From Candidatus Gastranaerophilales bacterium (lineage in GTDB: Bacteria; Cyanobacteriota; Vampirovibrionia; Gastranaerophilales; Gastranaerophilaceae): a stretch of DNA of 49,566 nt. Shown here in pieces: positions 8,273 through 17,212 of this stretch (positions within the stretch are counted from its first letter, which is position 1; every line of letters begins with the position of its first letter). Made by a program: the position numbers and the translations under genes. The notes beneath the pieces were generated by a model that made no database searches, was not told the origin of the DNA, and saw nothing but the letters and a program-made list of their open reading frames with translations. The stretch spans positions 1 to 49,566 of the forward strand of contig JAEEHV010000093.1 of NCBI GenBank assembly GCA_016280955.1, read 5' to 3'.

Positions 8273-8884
8273 TTATTTATTTTCTAAATCAACATATTTT
8301 GTTGTATCCAGTTTGGTTTTGTCATACTTTAAATCATATATTTCATCACCAACTGCATGGTATTGTTTTGCGGCCAAATCATATCCTTCTTCTGCTTTCT
8401 TTATTTGTTCCGGGGTTACTTTACCGGAATCATCTTGCTTTAAACGGGTCATTTCTCTTGCATATTTAGTCATATCATTAGAGTGTTTTTTCTGAAGTTT
8501 TACCAAATCTTTCATTTGAACTTTTTGTTCGGGAGTTAAATCTCTTTCGATACTTTTCCACATTTCTTCTCTTTTAATGCGGACTAAATTCTGCATTGCG
8601 AAATGTATATCCTGATAGGTTTCTCCAAACTTCTTCCATGCCATTTCAAAAAATTCATAAATTTCATTTCCGGTTAGAATTGCAACTTTTTCATCATTTT
8701 TATTATCTGTATTTGCCTTTATGAACATATCATTCAAATCAGCGGATTTTAATTCAGCTTCCGGTATTTTTTTCTTCTTTAAATAGTCCATTATATCCGT
8801 CATTTTAAGTTTTATATCAATCTTAATGGTATTTGCTCTAAAATGCGGATTGCAGTTGTTGTTTTGGATTCTTTGTACTTGCAT
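8273..8884 (-). CDS. Hypothetical helical protein with Asn-rich N-terminus
   Basis: 203 aa, almost entirely alpha-helical and charged. The N-terminus MQVQRIQNNNCNPHFRA resembles that of the 619-aa protein at 32124 (MQINTVNNNNTSFNG). The middle (LTPEQKVQMKDLVKLQKKHS) and the C-terminal third form long amphipathic helices. No signal peptide, TM or catalytic motif is seen. AAAGGGAT precedes the ATG. I do not recognise a family; a lineage-specific protein is likely. Confidence 0.7.
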   Translation of the reverse strand: MQVQRIQNNNCNPHFRANTIKIDIKLKMTDIMDYLKKKKIPEAELKSADLNDMFIKANTDNKNDEKVAILTGNEIYEFFEMAWKKFGETYQDIHFAMQNLVRIKREEMWKSIERDLTPEQKVQMKDLVKLQKKHSNDMTKYAREMTRLKQDDSGKVTPEQIKKAEEGYDLAAKQYHAVGDEIYDLKYDKTKLDTTKYVDLENK

Positions 8885-8995
8885 CTTTATATCCCTTTCT
8901 CAAACTATATTATATTATAAAACTCATAAAAATATAATTTGTTATTTGGGGTTGCGTGGTACAATTATTTGCACTTTACTATGTAAAAACTTTAT

Positions 8996-9898
8996 TTATC
9001 CTAATATTCTTTTCAGGGCTTCAATGTTTATAGTTCCTGTTTTTGAATCCATACACTCATCTATTGAAAATCGTTTGCACTTAATGCCTTTTATTGTATC
9101 CGGACTGATATCGTGGTTAAAAATGTACTCAACAGCATTATGTTTTTCAAGCTGCGTAAGTTGACTGCATTTATATCCGTAATGTATTTTTTGTTTCATT
9201 TCCTGCATAAGTTGCTCAAGCTCCTGTTTTGTCATAAGACCGTTATCCAAAATATATTTTTCAAACTGAGCTCTGTAGTTATCGTTATATAACATTCTGA
9301 GGCTGAATTTTTTATTTAAGCCTTTTTGTAATCTATAAACTAAATCCTGATAATAGAAAAAATCTTCCTGTGTTCTGATTCTTAACTTTCCATTTCTTAA
9401 TAAACTTTCAACGGGAATCCTTATTACTGCTAAATTTGAACTATCCTTATTTGTGTCATTGGCATGGGTTAATATTGATTTGCATAAATTCCGTTTTTTA
9501 TCGCCGACACAAAGGTATCTGGTTAAGAAATTTTCTTTATCAAGCAAATACACTCCGGGTAATTGCTCATTTGGAGAAACTTTTAGTGTATTCGATGAAC
9601 GAATCAGGTTCATGTTTGTTTCAGAGGTAATATGATATAAATATTCCGGCATTTCAAACGGAATCAGGTTTCTTCCGTTAAATTCTGACATCTTCGGAAT
9701 AATTCTTATCCTGCCGTTATTCAATTTTATAACGTTATATAAATCTTCAAATGTAATCTTTGAAATTGCTTTAAAAGTGTCACCGGCAGCTTGTCTTTCT
9801 GTCCGGAAAACAGTATTAGTTGCAGGTGTTAATGCATTTGTATTAACTCCCTTTCTGATTTTTTGGAGTATATTCAGTCCGACTCTTTTTAATCCCAT
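8996..9898 (-). CDS. Hypothetical protein with an ART-like YHIT segment
   Basis: 300 aa, no confirmed family. Near residue 88 the sequence LYHITSETNMNLIRSSNTLK, followed by GVYLLDKENF, resembles the start of small ADP-ribosyltransferase-fold domains (a His-Thr strand, then a helix, then a 'G-V-x-L' strand). This is only a resemblance. The C-terminal half is helical with a Q/E-rich segment. The first residues MGLKRVGLNI resemble MGLKALRMGI of the 23302-24141 protein, so the two may share a leader. Monocistronic on the minus strand. Confidence 0.65.
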   Translation of the reverse strand: MGLKRVGLNILQKIRKGVNTNALTPATNTVFRTERQAAGDTFKAISKITFEDLYNVIKLNNGRIRIIPKMSEFNGRNLIPFEMPEYLYHITSETNMNLIRSSNTLKVSPNEQLPGVYLLDKENFLTRYLCVGDKKRNLCKSILTHANDTNKDSSNLAVIRIPVESLLRNGKLRIRTQEDFFYYQDLVYRLQKGLNKKFSLRMLYNDNYRAQFEKYILDNGLMTKQELEQLMQEMKQKIHYGYKCSQLTQLEKHNAVEYIFNHDISPDTIKGIKCKRFSIDECMDSKTGTINIEALKRILG

Positions 9899-10014
9899 AT
9901 ATAATACTTTTTCCCCTTACTTATATAAAGTATTTTTCTTTTTAATAATTGCTATTTTTCAGTAAACCAAATTAATAATATGCGTAATAACTTATTTTTT
10001 GATAATGTATTAGT

Positions 10015-10548
10015 ATGGAATACAAATTAAAAAACGGACAAACGGTAATAATACGAAAACCTGTAGTTGATGATGCGGAAGCTGTTGTAAATATTATTTC
10101 TGCTGCAGATAAAGAAACAAATTTTCTGGCGAGAAATCCGGGAGAATTTTGTATAACTGCTGATGAAGAAAAGGTTTTTATCAGTAATATTCTTAATGAT
10201 AGTGATACAGATTGGTTTGTTGCCGAATATGACGGTAAAATTGTCGGTCATTGTTCTGTCGGATTGGTGCGGAAATACGAACGTTACCGCCACAGAGCAG
10301 ATGTTACGTTTGTGATATTAAAAAAATATTGGGGGCTGGGAATAGGCAGAATACTTATGCAGCAATGTATTGATTGGTGCCGGGATAAAAATGTTACTCA
10401 GATTGAACTTGGTGTAATATCTGATAATAAATGTGCAATAAGTTTGTACGAAAGTTTCGGATTTAAGACAATTGGCACTGTTCCGAAAGCAATGAAGTAT
10501 CAGGATAATACTTTTGCGGATGAAAAATTGATGATGCTGGAATTATAA
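10015..10548 (+). CDS. GNAT family N-acetyltransferase
   Basis: 177-aa acetyl-CoA-dependent acetyltransferase. The substrate is unknown. The fold is complete: KIVGHCSVG strand near 76-84, the acetyl-CoA pyrophosphate loop KKYWGLGIGRILMQQC near 103-118 (Q/R-x-x-G-x-G/A pattern), and the C-terminal LYESFGFKTIGTVPKAMKY motif near 144-162, as in ribosomal-protein or antibiotic acetyltransferases. No ribosome site precedes the ATG. GATAAT lies eight bases upstream, so a leaderless transcript is possible. Confidence 0.9.
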   Translation: MEYKLKNGQTVIIRKPVVDDAEAVVNIISAADKETNFLARNPGEFCITADEEKVFISNILNDSDTDWFVAEYDGKIVGHCSVGLVRKYERYRHRADVTFVILKKYWGLGIGRILMQQCIDWCRDKNVTQIELGVISDNKCAISLYESFGFKTIGTVPKAMKYQDNTFADEKLMMLEL

Positions 10549-10569
10549 ATCAAAATGTCAGAATTCAGA

Positions 10570-11103
10570 CTATTGATTCCAAGCGGTATAAACAGTAAGT
10601 CTTATAGTATCCGGATCCTGCATTGAATATTTTTGATAAAATTCATCATTTATATACGAATCTAATTCTTTTTCTTTCAGATTCATTTGTGCTTTCAGTT
10701 CTTCCAGTTTTGATTTATAAGAATTGTATTCAGTGTCGGATTTAAATATTTTGATTTTTGATAATAAATCCTTCAAATCATCAACAATTCCGTATTTTTT
10801 ATCAAATTCTTCTTTTAAATTTTCATATTTGCATTTGAGAACGGTAAACTCTCGGTAGAGTTTAATGACGTTGTTGCGTTGTTTTTCACTTCCGTATATT
10901 GGTAATCTTTTTCCGTTAGCACCGTGGTCATATTTTTCTCTTATGGTATCAACATCAAGTGTACCTTCGTATTCTGCTTGTATCATGTTTTCAAAAACAT
11001 TGGTAACACCCATTTTCTTTGCTTTTTCAACTTCAGTTTTGTCCAGATATCCTTTAGTACCGGCATTTGTGTCCAAATCACTCCACGAAATGCTTAATGC
11101 CAT
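10570..11103 (-). CDS. Hypothetical helical protein with an EF-hand-like N-terminus
   Basis: 177 aa. The N-terminal segment LDTNAGTKGYLDKTEVEKA (residues 10-28) has acidic and Asn positions, a central Gly-x-Leu and a terminal Glu like a calcium-binding EF-hand or dockerin loop, with one extra residue. From about residue 75 it is a long charged coiled coil (FTVLKCKYENLKEEF and onward). No signal peptide. It faces the GNAT gene tail to tail. Function unknown. Confidence 0.65.
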   Translation of the reverse strand: MALSISWSDLDTNAGTKGYLDKTEVEKAKKMGVTNVFENMIQAEYEGTLDVDTIREKYDHGANGKRLPIYGSEKQRNNVIKLYREFTVLKCKYENLKEEFDKKYGIVDDLKDLLSKIKIFKSDTEYNSYKSKLEELKAQMNLKEKELDSYINDEFYQKYSMQDPDTIRLTVYTAWNQ

Positions 11104-11227
11104 GATAATATGTCCTCATATCTTATACTACTATATATAAAAAGTATATATCATAATAAAAATTGCTAAAATTTTAAGAATTATTAAGCGATTGTTAAAA
11201 TTTATATTCCGGCATGGTAAAAAAGAA

Positions 11228-11258
11228 GCGGGCTGAACGAAGTTCAGCCCGCCCTTTT
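11228..11258. terminator. Intrinsic terminator between two minus-strand genes
   Basis: A GC-rich 11-bp perfect stem GCGGGCTGAAC / GTTCAGCCCGC around a GAA loop. A T run follows on the plus strand. On the minus strand it is followed by TTCTTTTTT, so it can end the 11294-11797 transcript. Confidence 0.85.
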
Positions 11259-11293
11259 TAATATAAAATTGATGCAGAATTTTTTTAAATTAT

Positions 11294-11797
11294 TTATACT
11301 TTTTCATCAAGTACCGGTTCTATATCAAGATTAGATATAGTTCTGCTTGCTCTTGCGAATTGTTTTGAACCCGGTGGTGTTGTGGCTGAAAGTGAGATTC
11401 CGAATCCGGCAGCAAGTCCTATGACAACACCTGCAACGGTTCCTAATATTTTTTTAGTCATGGAGCCTGCTTTCCATAATAAAAGAATCGGCACAGCTGC
11501 ACCTATTGCACCGCATGTTGCTACTATATTTCTTCCGAGACTTCTCCGCCTGCGGAGATCTTCGTCGGAAGAATTTTCATCAACATATTTTTTAATTTTT
11601 GGTGCGGTTTCCATTATTGTTTTATATGAGGCTTCAAATGTATCCGTTTGTTCTTTTGGGATAGAGAATTTACCTGCTTTATTTCCTTCTGAATCAGTAA
11701 CGTCATACACAATTCTGCCGTTAGGCAGAGTTCCGCTGCGTTGCACACTGCCGTATGCATACTGATTAATATTCCCGCCACTTAATGCAGTAACCAT
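11294..11797 (-). CDS. Hypothetical membrane protein with glycine-zipper helices
   Basis: 167 aa. ATG 11797 is chosen because AAGGTG lies six bases upstream; a start at 11806 lacks a site. An N-terminal soluble beta-rich part (GRIVYDVTDSEGNKAGKF) precedes a basic patch (DLRRRRSLGR near 80) and two hydrophobic, Gly/Ala-rich segments (near 88-107 and 115-135, with repeated G-x3-G spacing). Likely a small membrane protein. Family not recognised. It is the last chromosomal-type gene before the phage module. Confidence 0.65.
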   Translation of the reverse strand: MVTALSGGNINQYAYGSVQRSGTLPNGRIVYDVTDSEGNKAGKFSIPKEQTDTFEASYKTIMETAPKIKKYVDENSSDEDLRRRRSLGRNIVATCGAIGAAVPILLLWKAGSMTKKILGTVAGVVIGLAAGFGISLSATTPPGSKQFARASRTISNLDIEPVLDEKV

Positions 11798-11830
11798 ATT
11801 AAACACCTTAACACTATACTAAAATTTTAA

Positions 11831-11867
11831 CACCTTTTTGAAAAACATGGAAGGGGTGAAATTTTTT
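11831..11867. terminator. Terminator-like hairpin at the left edge of the phage region
   Basis: CACCTTTT pairs with AAGGGGTG (two G-U pairs), with a T run after it on the plus strand and an A/T-rich run on the other side. It lies between the large terminase 3' end and the 11294 gene and may act in both directions. Confidence 0.5.
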
Positions 11868-11943
11868 TATTTTGAATTATCTGTCTGCATGTTTTTTAAT
11901 GGGGAATGTAGGAATGTGGTGTATCAGATGGGATAAAATTAAT

Positions 11944-13242
11944 CTAGCATTTTAATCTCCAATAGTATTCCACAAGGTAACTTATTGCATCAAATGGGTG
12001 TTCAAGGAATTTAAATTCGCGGTTAGATTTTATCTGAGTATGTGTCGGAACATCAACGACTGATGTTCCTTCTTTAAAAGAGAGGTTATAGATGTTATAC
12101 AGAATCCATTTGCATCTTCTTGGATCAACAAACAAATGTCTTTCACCTTTTGAATTTTTAACTCTTGCATTAAATGCGGAAATTCTGTTCATTATAGGCG
12201 GATTGTAATCTCTGAGTCTGAATTTTACATTTTTATAGCCGTGTAAATTCAGAGCATTTTTAATAATTGCATAGTTTGTGTATTCGCTTTGTGTTGTTCT
12301 GTTATCACCTGATGCATCGCCGTTAATAATAATTTCAGCTTTATGATTCGGATATTTTTTAATAAATTCTTCGATACATTTTTGGGTGGATGTATTTTCA
12401 ATTACAATTTCATCAAAGAAGTAAACATCATTAATATCTTTGTGAGCCAGTGCCCAGCACATAGGATCAACGTTAAAGTCACAAGTGAGGTGAAGTGGTA
12501 AATTCGGATTATATTTTAAATAGAGTTTATTTTCTTCATCAAAACCTTTTACAACAAGTCCTGAAGAATAATTCCCAAATTCTCCTAAAACGTTTATCCG
12601 ATAGTATTCTTCATCATAACTTTCTTTCATCGATTGAATAAAATGCGGCGGAAGGTAAATGTTATTAGTTGTCGGAGCAATGATTAGTCTGTAGTTTTCT
12701 TTTGAATGTTCAACAAATCTTTGCCATATCCATCCTTTATCTCCCTGCGGATTTGTATGACCGAAAAGGCGGTACCTGAAATCTACCCAGTTTTTGCCCC
12801 TGTATGTATTTCTGAGCCTGCCGAGTAATTGTTTGAATGATGAATCTGAAATTTGAGAGGCTTCTTCTATTTCTGCCCAATGTAAATTTAGTGACTTAAA
12901 TTTTTCAGGATCATCAAGTGCGGTAAAAAGAATATTAGAGCCGTTTGAAAATTTAATGGTTTTGTCAATTTTATTGTAGATATAATCTTTGTCAGGCATA
13001 AATCCGAGATTCTCAAGGTGGTCTAAATAAGCTGCCAAAGTTGTTTTTCTGACAAGTTCGTATTCTTTTGCTCCGACCATTCCTCTGCTGCCGGGATATT
13101 TCATTGCAAGAAGTATTCCCAGAAGAGAACCGCACCAGGTTTTACCGCTTCCGTATCCGCCCTGATAAATTGCAACATCAAGGGCATTTGTATGTGGTAT
13201 TTCGATAAATTCTTTTTGCTTGTCTAATAATTTATAAATCAA
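11944..13242 (-). CDS. Phage terminase large subunit
   Basis: 432-aa DNA-packaging motor. The Walker A loop GGYGSGKTW is near residue 28, and the Walker B region LHWAEIEEAS near 120-129 gives the catalytic Glu. The RNase-H-like nuclease keeps its acidic residues: DFNVDP near 255, INGDASGD near 307, and HPFDAISY near the C-terminus. TTG 13242 is chosen because AAGGAGG lies five bases upstream; the track of open codons runs further (to 13305) but without a site. All catalytic positions look intact, so packaging could still be active. It is the last gene of the minus-strand phage set, as in T7-like late regions. Confidence 0.93.
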   Translation of the reverse strand: MIYKLLDKQKEFIEIPHTNALDVAIYQGGYGSGKTWCGSLLGILLAMKYPGSRGMVGAKEYELVRKTTLAAYLDHLENLGFMPDKDYIYNKIDKTIKFSNGSNILFTALDDPEKFKSLNLHWAEIEEASQISDSSFKQLLGRLRNTYRGKNWVDFRYRLFGHTNPQGDKGWIWQRFVEHSKENYRLIIAPTTNNIYLPPHFIQSMKESYDEEYYRINVLGEFGNYSSGLVVKGFDEENKLYLKYNPNLPLHLTCDFNVDPMCWALAHKDINDVYFFDEIVIENTSTQKCIEEFIKKYPNHKAEIIINGDASGDNRTTQSEYTNYAIIKNALNLHGYKNVKFRLRDYNPPIMNRISAFNARVKNSKGERHLFVDPRRCKWILYNIYNLSFKEGTSVVDVPTHTQIKSNREFKFLEHPFDAISYLVEYYWRLKC

Positions 13243-13319
13243 TTTATCCTCCTTATTAATCAAGACAATAATCCGGCCAATTATTAACTGTTTGGTTTTA
13301 ATCATTTGATATGGCAGAA

Positions 13320-13353
13320 GGCAATAAGGTGATTAAAATAATTCCTTATTGCC
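13320..13353. promoter_or_regulatory. Hairpin between DUF1353 gene and terminase
   Basis: Perfect inverted repeat GGCAATAAGG / CCTTATTGCC with a 14-base AT loop, upstream of the terminase gene. It has no U tract on either strand, so it is more likely an RNA stability or processing element than a terminator. Confidence 0.5.
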
Positions 13354-13386
13354 TGTGTGCCTTTTTTGCCCTTATATCCTGTCGTT

Positions 13387-13857
13387 TTAATTATTATTCA
13401 CTTCTTTCCAATTGCAGAAAATGGTCTGAAAACATGCAACAGAATTTTTCATAAAGAATCTTTTAGGAGCTGTAATGCCGCTGCTTTCCAGAAGTGCGTT
13501 AAATACATTGGTGGAAAAACTTTTATCATTATTTATAAAGTTGTGATTTTCGCACAAAATATCGTGAATAAGAGTGGGTATTAAAAATCTGTTATCTGTA
13601 TTTGTTCCTATAATTCGCCAGAAGAAACGCGGTATTGAGGCTCCGTCATAGCAGTATCCTTTTGGAATTTTAAAATTATAGATTTTGTTTTTTTTCAGGT
13701 CTTCCAATGTTACTTCAAGTTCTTTTCTGCATATAAACGGATATTTTTCAATAGATTTTTTTTCTTCATTTGTTAGGGAAGGTATTATGTACCGTATTCC
13801 TACTGACGGAATATCATCAAAAATAATGCTGACTTTTTTGTTTTTATACCAGTTCAT
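13387..13857 (-). CDS. DUF1353 family phage protein
   Basis: 156 aa. The family is common in phage late regions near lysis and tail-fibre genes and is of unknown function. Diagnostic residues are GYCYDGASIPRFFWRIIG near 77-94 and the HD pair in PTLIHDILCENHNF near 105. GAAAGGAATAC precedes the ATG. It lies between the tail-fibre genes and the terminase gene, where a holin or lysis-associated protein is often encoded, but no TM is present. Confidence 0.85.
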   Translation of the reverse strand: MNWYKNKKVSIIFDDIPSVGIRYIIPSLTNEEKKSIEKYPFICRKELEVTLEDLKKNKIYNFKIPKGYCYDGASIPRFFWRIIGTNTDNRFLIPTLIHDILCENHNFINNDKSFSTNVFNALLESSGITAPKRFFMKNSVACFQTIFCNWKEVNNN

Positions 13858-13895
13858 TATGTATTCCTTTCGTTTTAATTTTCAAAAGCACCGTT

Positions 13896-15506
13896 TTATA
13901 AATGAGTTTTTCCGTAAGCTGTCCATTCACCGCTTTGTGTCGGTGTGAAGGCAGTTTTGCTTTTTGCGGAATACGGGATTGATAGAACATAATCAGTATC
14001 TCTAAAAGGTTTAATAAAAGTTACTTCGTTTCCGTTAGTACAGCTTCCCTGCTGAAATAATGACAAATCAACTTTTTGCTCGCAAACACTTATACCGTTT
14101 TTGTAATAACTTATAACATCATTAAACTGATGTGTCGGCAGGGTAAAGTTTTTATTTTCTTCATCAACAGTGTAATAACCATTGTATCCTTCTTGTTCAA
14201 ACAAATCCTTTACTCTTTCTCTGTAAAGTACATCAACAACTTTGTTATTATTCTTTGCTTCTGTATAAGGTATCTTCAGGCAAGGCTGATAAATTAAGTT
14301 GCCGTCAACGTAAATTTTAAATGCGTTTAAATTAATATCACCTTGCCAATTATTATATCCGCCACCAAAGAAATAATCATCGGAAGGAGCAGATGTAAGT
14401 GTTTCTGTTTTTGTATCTTGATAAGTTGTATTTGTGCTTATATTTACTATTTTTAAGTACATTCTGCCGCTATCTGCTTCGGCTCTTACACTAAATTTAT
14501 CACCTGATGTGAAAGAGGTATATACTTGTAAACTAGTGCCATTATATGAAAAGTACCATGAAGAACCTGTGGTATATAAGTAAACCTTTTTCTCTGTTAA
14601 ACCAGAGAAAAATCTTTGTGATGTTGAACCAACATAAGTGCCTTCACCTTCAATTATAATCTGATGTCCGTCACTTACACTTAAATCTAAACTCGGAGTT
14701 TTTATATAACTTGTAGGTGGCATACCATTACCGCTAAACCCACTCGCAACCCCATCCGCACTAATCGTAGGTGTACCAACAACAGTATAATCATCAGGCT
14801 TAATCGTATCTATACCTGTTTTATTACCTGAGAATACCGATACACCATTTATTTCAACTTCTACAGTTTTTAAATCTATTGCACCATCACTAAACGCATT
14901 ACCGGCAACCCTATAAGCACCTAACCATAATGTTTTGTCATTGGTACTTCCCTCTACTTCTGTTGATATTGCATAAGTTCCTATAACAGTATCGTTAACC
15001 TTAAATATATAACTTGCTCCAGTAAATTCTATAGAGGTAATATATAATTTGTCAATTTCAATAGCATTAGCTGTTGAATGAGAGCGAACAGTACCATCGC
15101 TTATACTGAGAACTAATTTACCATTTGTACCGATTACACATCCTAATGAATTAAAATAGCTTGTTCCTGTTCCATAAGCATGCCATAAAGATTCATAACC
15201 ACTGAAAGGTGTCGAGTGCAGTATTACACCGACAGTAATTTTCCACTTTGCCCCACTTAAATTAAAAGTTGTAGCTCCTTTTAAATAGTTACTGTCACTA
15301 AACCCACTTACTATTCCGTCACTTATTATCGGACTTCCGACTTTGGTAAACTTTGATAAGTCAAAGGTGGAATGTGCAAGCTGCTTTACTTTATTCAGTA
15401 GTGTTTCGTCATCTTTAACATCCCAAGCAGGGAAATAGCTAACTTTATCTTGCCCTATTTCATACTGCATATCGGGAGTAATTTTCATAAATCTTAAATT
15501 TTTCAT
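13896..15506 (-). CDS. Tail fibre / receptor-binding protein with LamG-like domains
   Basis: 536 aa. Start 15506 follows AGAAAGGA. Residues 1-50 look like a virion-attachment segment. Two similar beta-rich repeats follow: each begins with F-T-K/D-x-T-V-V-G-x-P-x-I-x-D-G-x-A-S-G-F-S and runs into jelly-roll, concanavalin A/LamG-like sequence (near 50-210 and 235-400). The C-terminal 90 residues are a separate small domain ending in a W-x-A-Y-G-K motif. Two LamG-like modules suggest binding to a cell-surface glycan. Largest fibre gene and probably the main host-range determinant. Confidence 0.75.
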   Translation of the reverse strand: MKNLRFMKITPDMQYEIGQDKVSYFPAWDVKDDETLLNKVKQLAHSTFDLSKFTKVGSPIISDGIVSGFSDSNYLKGATTFNLSGAKWKITVGVILHSTPFSGYESLWHAYGTGTSYFNSLGCVIGTNGKLVLSISDGTVRSHSTANAIEIDKLYITSIEFTGASYIFKVNDTVIGTYAISTEVEGSTNDKTLWLGAYRVAGNAFSDGAIDLKTVEVEINGVSVFSGNKTGIDTIKPDDYTVVGTPTISADGVASGFSGNGMPPTSYIKTPSLDLSVSDGHQIIIEGEGTYVGSTSQRFFSGLTEKKVYLYTTGSSWYFSYNGTSLQVYTSFTSGDKFSVRAEADSGRMYLKIVNISTNTTYQDTKTETLTSAPSDDYFFGGGYNNWQGDINLNAFKIYVDGNLIYQPCLKIPYTEAKNNNKVVDVLYRERVKDLFEQEGYNGYYTVDEENKNFTLPTHQFNDVISYYKNGISVCEQKVDLSLFQQGSCTNGNEVTFIKPFRDTDYVLSIPYSAKSKTAFTPTQSGEWTAYGKTHL

Positions 15507-15526
15507 TTTAAAAAATCCTTTCTGTA

Positions 15527-16315
15527 TCATTCTTCTTCAACCGCCGTAAATGTTAAGCAGTTATTATTCTCAAATGTAATATTCCAGCCTAAAGTTGCCC
15601 TTTCTGCCATTTCCTGACATGTTTGCCTTGAAAGTTCAATCTCTGTTGTTGCAGCGGCTATAACAGAATTGAGTTCATTTATTCCTGAAGTTTTGACAGA
15701 ATCTACAGAACCGACTGCTGAAGTTTCGACCGAATGTATTAAACTTGTCGAGCTGCTGACAATACTGCTCGCATCATTTTGAAAATTACTTACGGCAGAA
15801 GTTTTTGCACTGTTAATCGAACTGACGGCATTTGCAGCGGCAATTGATATTGAATCTGCTGCAGAAGTTGCTGCGGCAGCGACAGAACCTAAAGAATTTA
15901 TGCATTGTGCTTTTACTGAGTTTACACTTTCAGTTTCCGCATTTTGAATCGAACTTATAACCGCACCTGTTGTATCAGAGATTATAACTGTGCTGTCAGC
16001 CGTTGCAGACTGAATAACAGATACCGAATTATTTTTTGCCGCTTCAATATAATTTACTGCAGTATTGATTTCATCCGAAGTTCTGTCAATAAATGTCAGA
16101 CAATCTTCTGTCCCGTCCGATTCATAAGTTATGTTCCATCCGATTGCCCTTTGAGCATTATCTAAGGCAGAACCGGCACAATCAGCTGCAATTTTTGCAT
16201 AATTTTCAGCCTGCTTTTTGAAGTTTTCAGCTAATTCAGAGTAATATTTAGCCCTGTTATTTTCTGCGTGTACACTATTATTCACCGTATTACCGGTAAC
16301 TTTAATCCTAACCAT
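15527..16315 (-). CDS. Coiled-coil tail fibre shaft protein
   Basis: 262 aa. ATG 16315 is chosen for GAGGG five bases upstream; it overlaps the preceding gene by eight bases. The sequence is Ser/Ala/Val rich with many repeated 'S-x-I/V-x-S-A-x-T' units, as in trimeric fibre shafts. Two copies of the small motif A-x-x-A-x-G-W-N-I-T-(Y/F)-E, followed by a C-L-T-F segment, sit near residues 60 and 240, showing an internal duplication. It precedes the LamG-like fibre gene and probably forms a complex with it. Confidence 0.7.
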   Translation of the reverse strand: MVRIKVTGNTVNNSVHAENNRAKYYSELAENFKKQAENYAKIAADCAGSALDNAQRAIGWNITYESDGTEDCLTFIDRTSDEINTAVNYIEAAKNNSVSVIQSATADSTVIISDTTGAVISSIQNAETESVNSVKAQCINSLGSVAAAATSAADSISIAAANAVSSINSAKTSAVSNFQNDASSIVSSSTSLIHSVETSAVGSVDSVKTSGINELNSVIAAATTEIELSRQTCQEMAERATLGWNITFENNNCLTFTAVEEE

Positions 16316-16685
16316 TTGTTCCCTCAACTTTCTTCGGATAAACAGTTATTGTGTTTAACTCTCCGATTTCTTTGTTTCCCATACAAACAGTATCTTCATA
16401 GTAGTCGTTTGGATTGCAGACTTTGATGCCATAATAATAAACAGAGCAGGTTTCATTTTTGCCGACAGTTAACAAATCGGTAAAGCTGCCGGTAAATTCA
16501 AAGCAAACTTCCGAATTAAAGTTGCTGCAAAGGTAAATTTCATTACCGACGGGTTTTCTGTTTTTGTCTTGTATGGCAAAATAAACGGTGTAATTTTTGT
16601 CTGTATTTAGTCCTTCAACGGAAAGAGTTCCGCTGTCACCCTGAACAAGAGATATATCACCATTTTCATCAACTATAAAAGCCAT
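16308..16685 (-). CDS. Phage virion protein, BppU-like N-terminal type
   Basis: 125 aa, beta-rich. The opening DENGDISLVQGDSGTLSVEGL resembles the start of baseplate upper or fibre-adaptor proteins (strand-turn-strand, with 'QGD[ST]x-x-L'). AAGGAGGAC precedes the ATG. It has six cysteines, unusual for a virion protein of this size. Neighbouring fibre genes suggest an adaptor or accessory fibre role. Confidence 0.6.
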   Translation of the reverse strand: MAFIVDENGDISLVQGDSGTLSVEGLNTDKNYTVYFAIQDKNRKPVGNEIYLCSNFNSEVCFEFTGSFTDLLTVGKNETCSVYYYGIKVCNPNDYYEDTVCMGNKEIGELNTITVYPKKVEGTNG

Positions 16686-16697
16686 TGTTGTCCTCCT

Positions 16698-17174
16698 TTA
16701 TATGCCAAAATCCTGTACTGTTCTAATAAGACATTCCGATATAAATTCAGGTGTCGCAATTTTTATCTCCTGTAAAGATTCCATATATTCTTGCGTCGGT
16801 TCAATTTCATAATCAGGTTCAGAATATGTAATAATATTTATATTGTTCCCCATTTCCATACCTGTTTTAATAGGCATCAGCAAATCTGCAAGAAAATCTT
16901 TTTTTGAACCGTCTTTCATTGACACTTTTCGTCTTATCCAACCGAGAGATGTCTGAAAAAACTCTTGTTCAAATTGCTGTCTTCTCTGTTCGTAAATTTT
17001 TTGATTATAATTTTCATCAATAACAGGAATGCCGTCTTTTATAATTTCATTTTTTTCAAGTGCATAAACCGCATTTTCCGCAGATTCTATTTTTAGCCCC
17101 AATTTGTGATTGTATTCAACGATAAAATCCGCATAATCCTGTTCAGTATATGGTTTTTCAAGTATGTAACTCAT
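16698..17174 (-). CDS. Phage protein of unknown function in the tail-fibre cluster
   Basis: 158 aa. ATG 17174 is chosen because AAGGGAG lies upstream; the open frame to 17234 overlaps the previous gene. Helical and acidic, with a basic segment (LGWIRRKVSMKDGSKKDFL near 75-95). It could be a fibre-assembly chaperone, as such proteins often sit among fibre genes, but no family is recognised. Confidence 0.6.
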   Translation of the reverse strand: MSYILEKPYTEQDYADFIVEYNHKLGLKIESAENAVYALEKNEIIKDGIPVIDENYNQKIYEQRRQQFEQEFFQTSLGWIRRKVSMKDGSKKDFLADLLMPIKTGMEMGNNINIITYSEPDYEIEPTQEYMESLQEIKIATPEFISECLIRTVQDFGI

Positions 17175-17212
17175 TTTAAAAACTCCCTTCTTAATTATTT
17201 GTAATAACAGTT

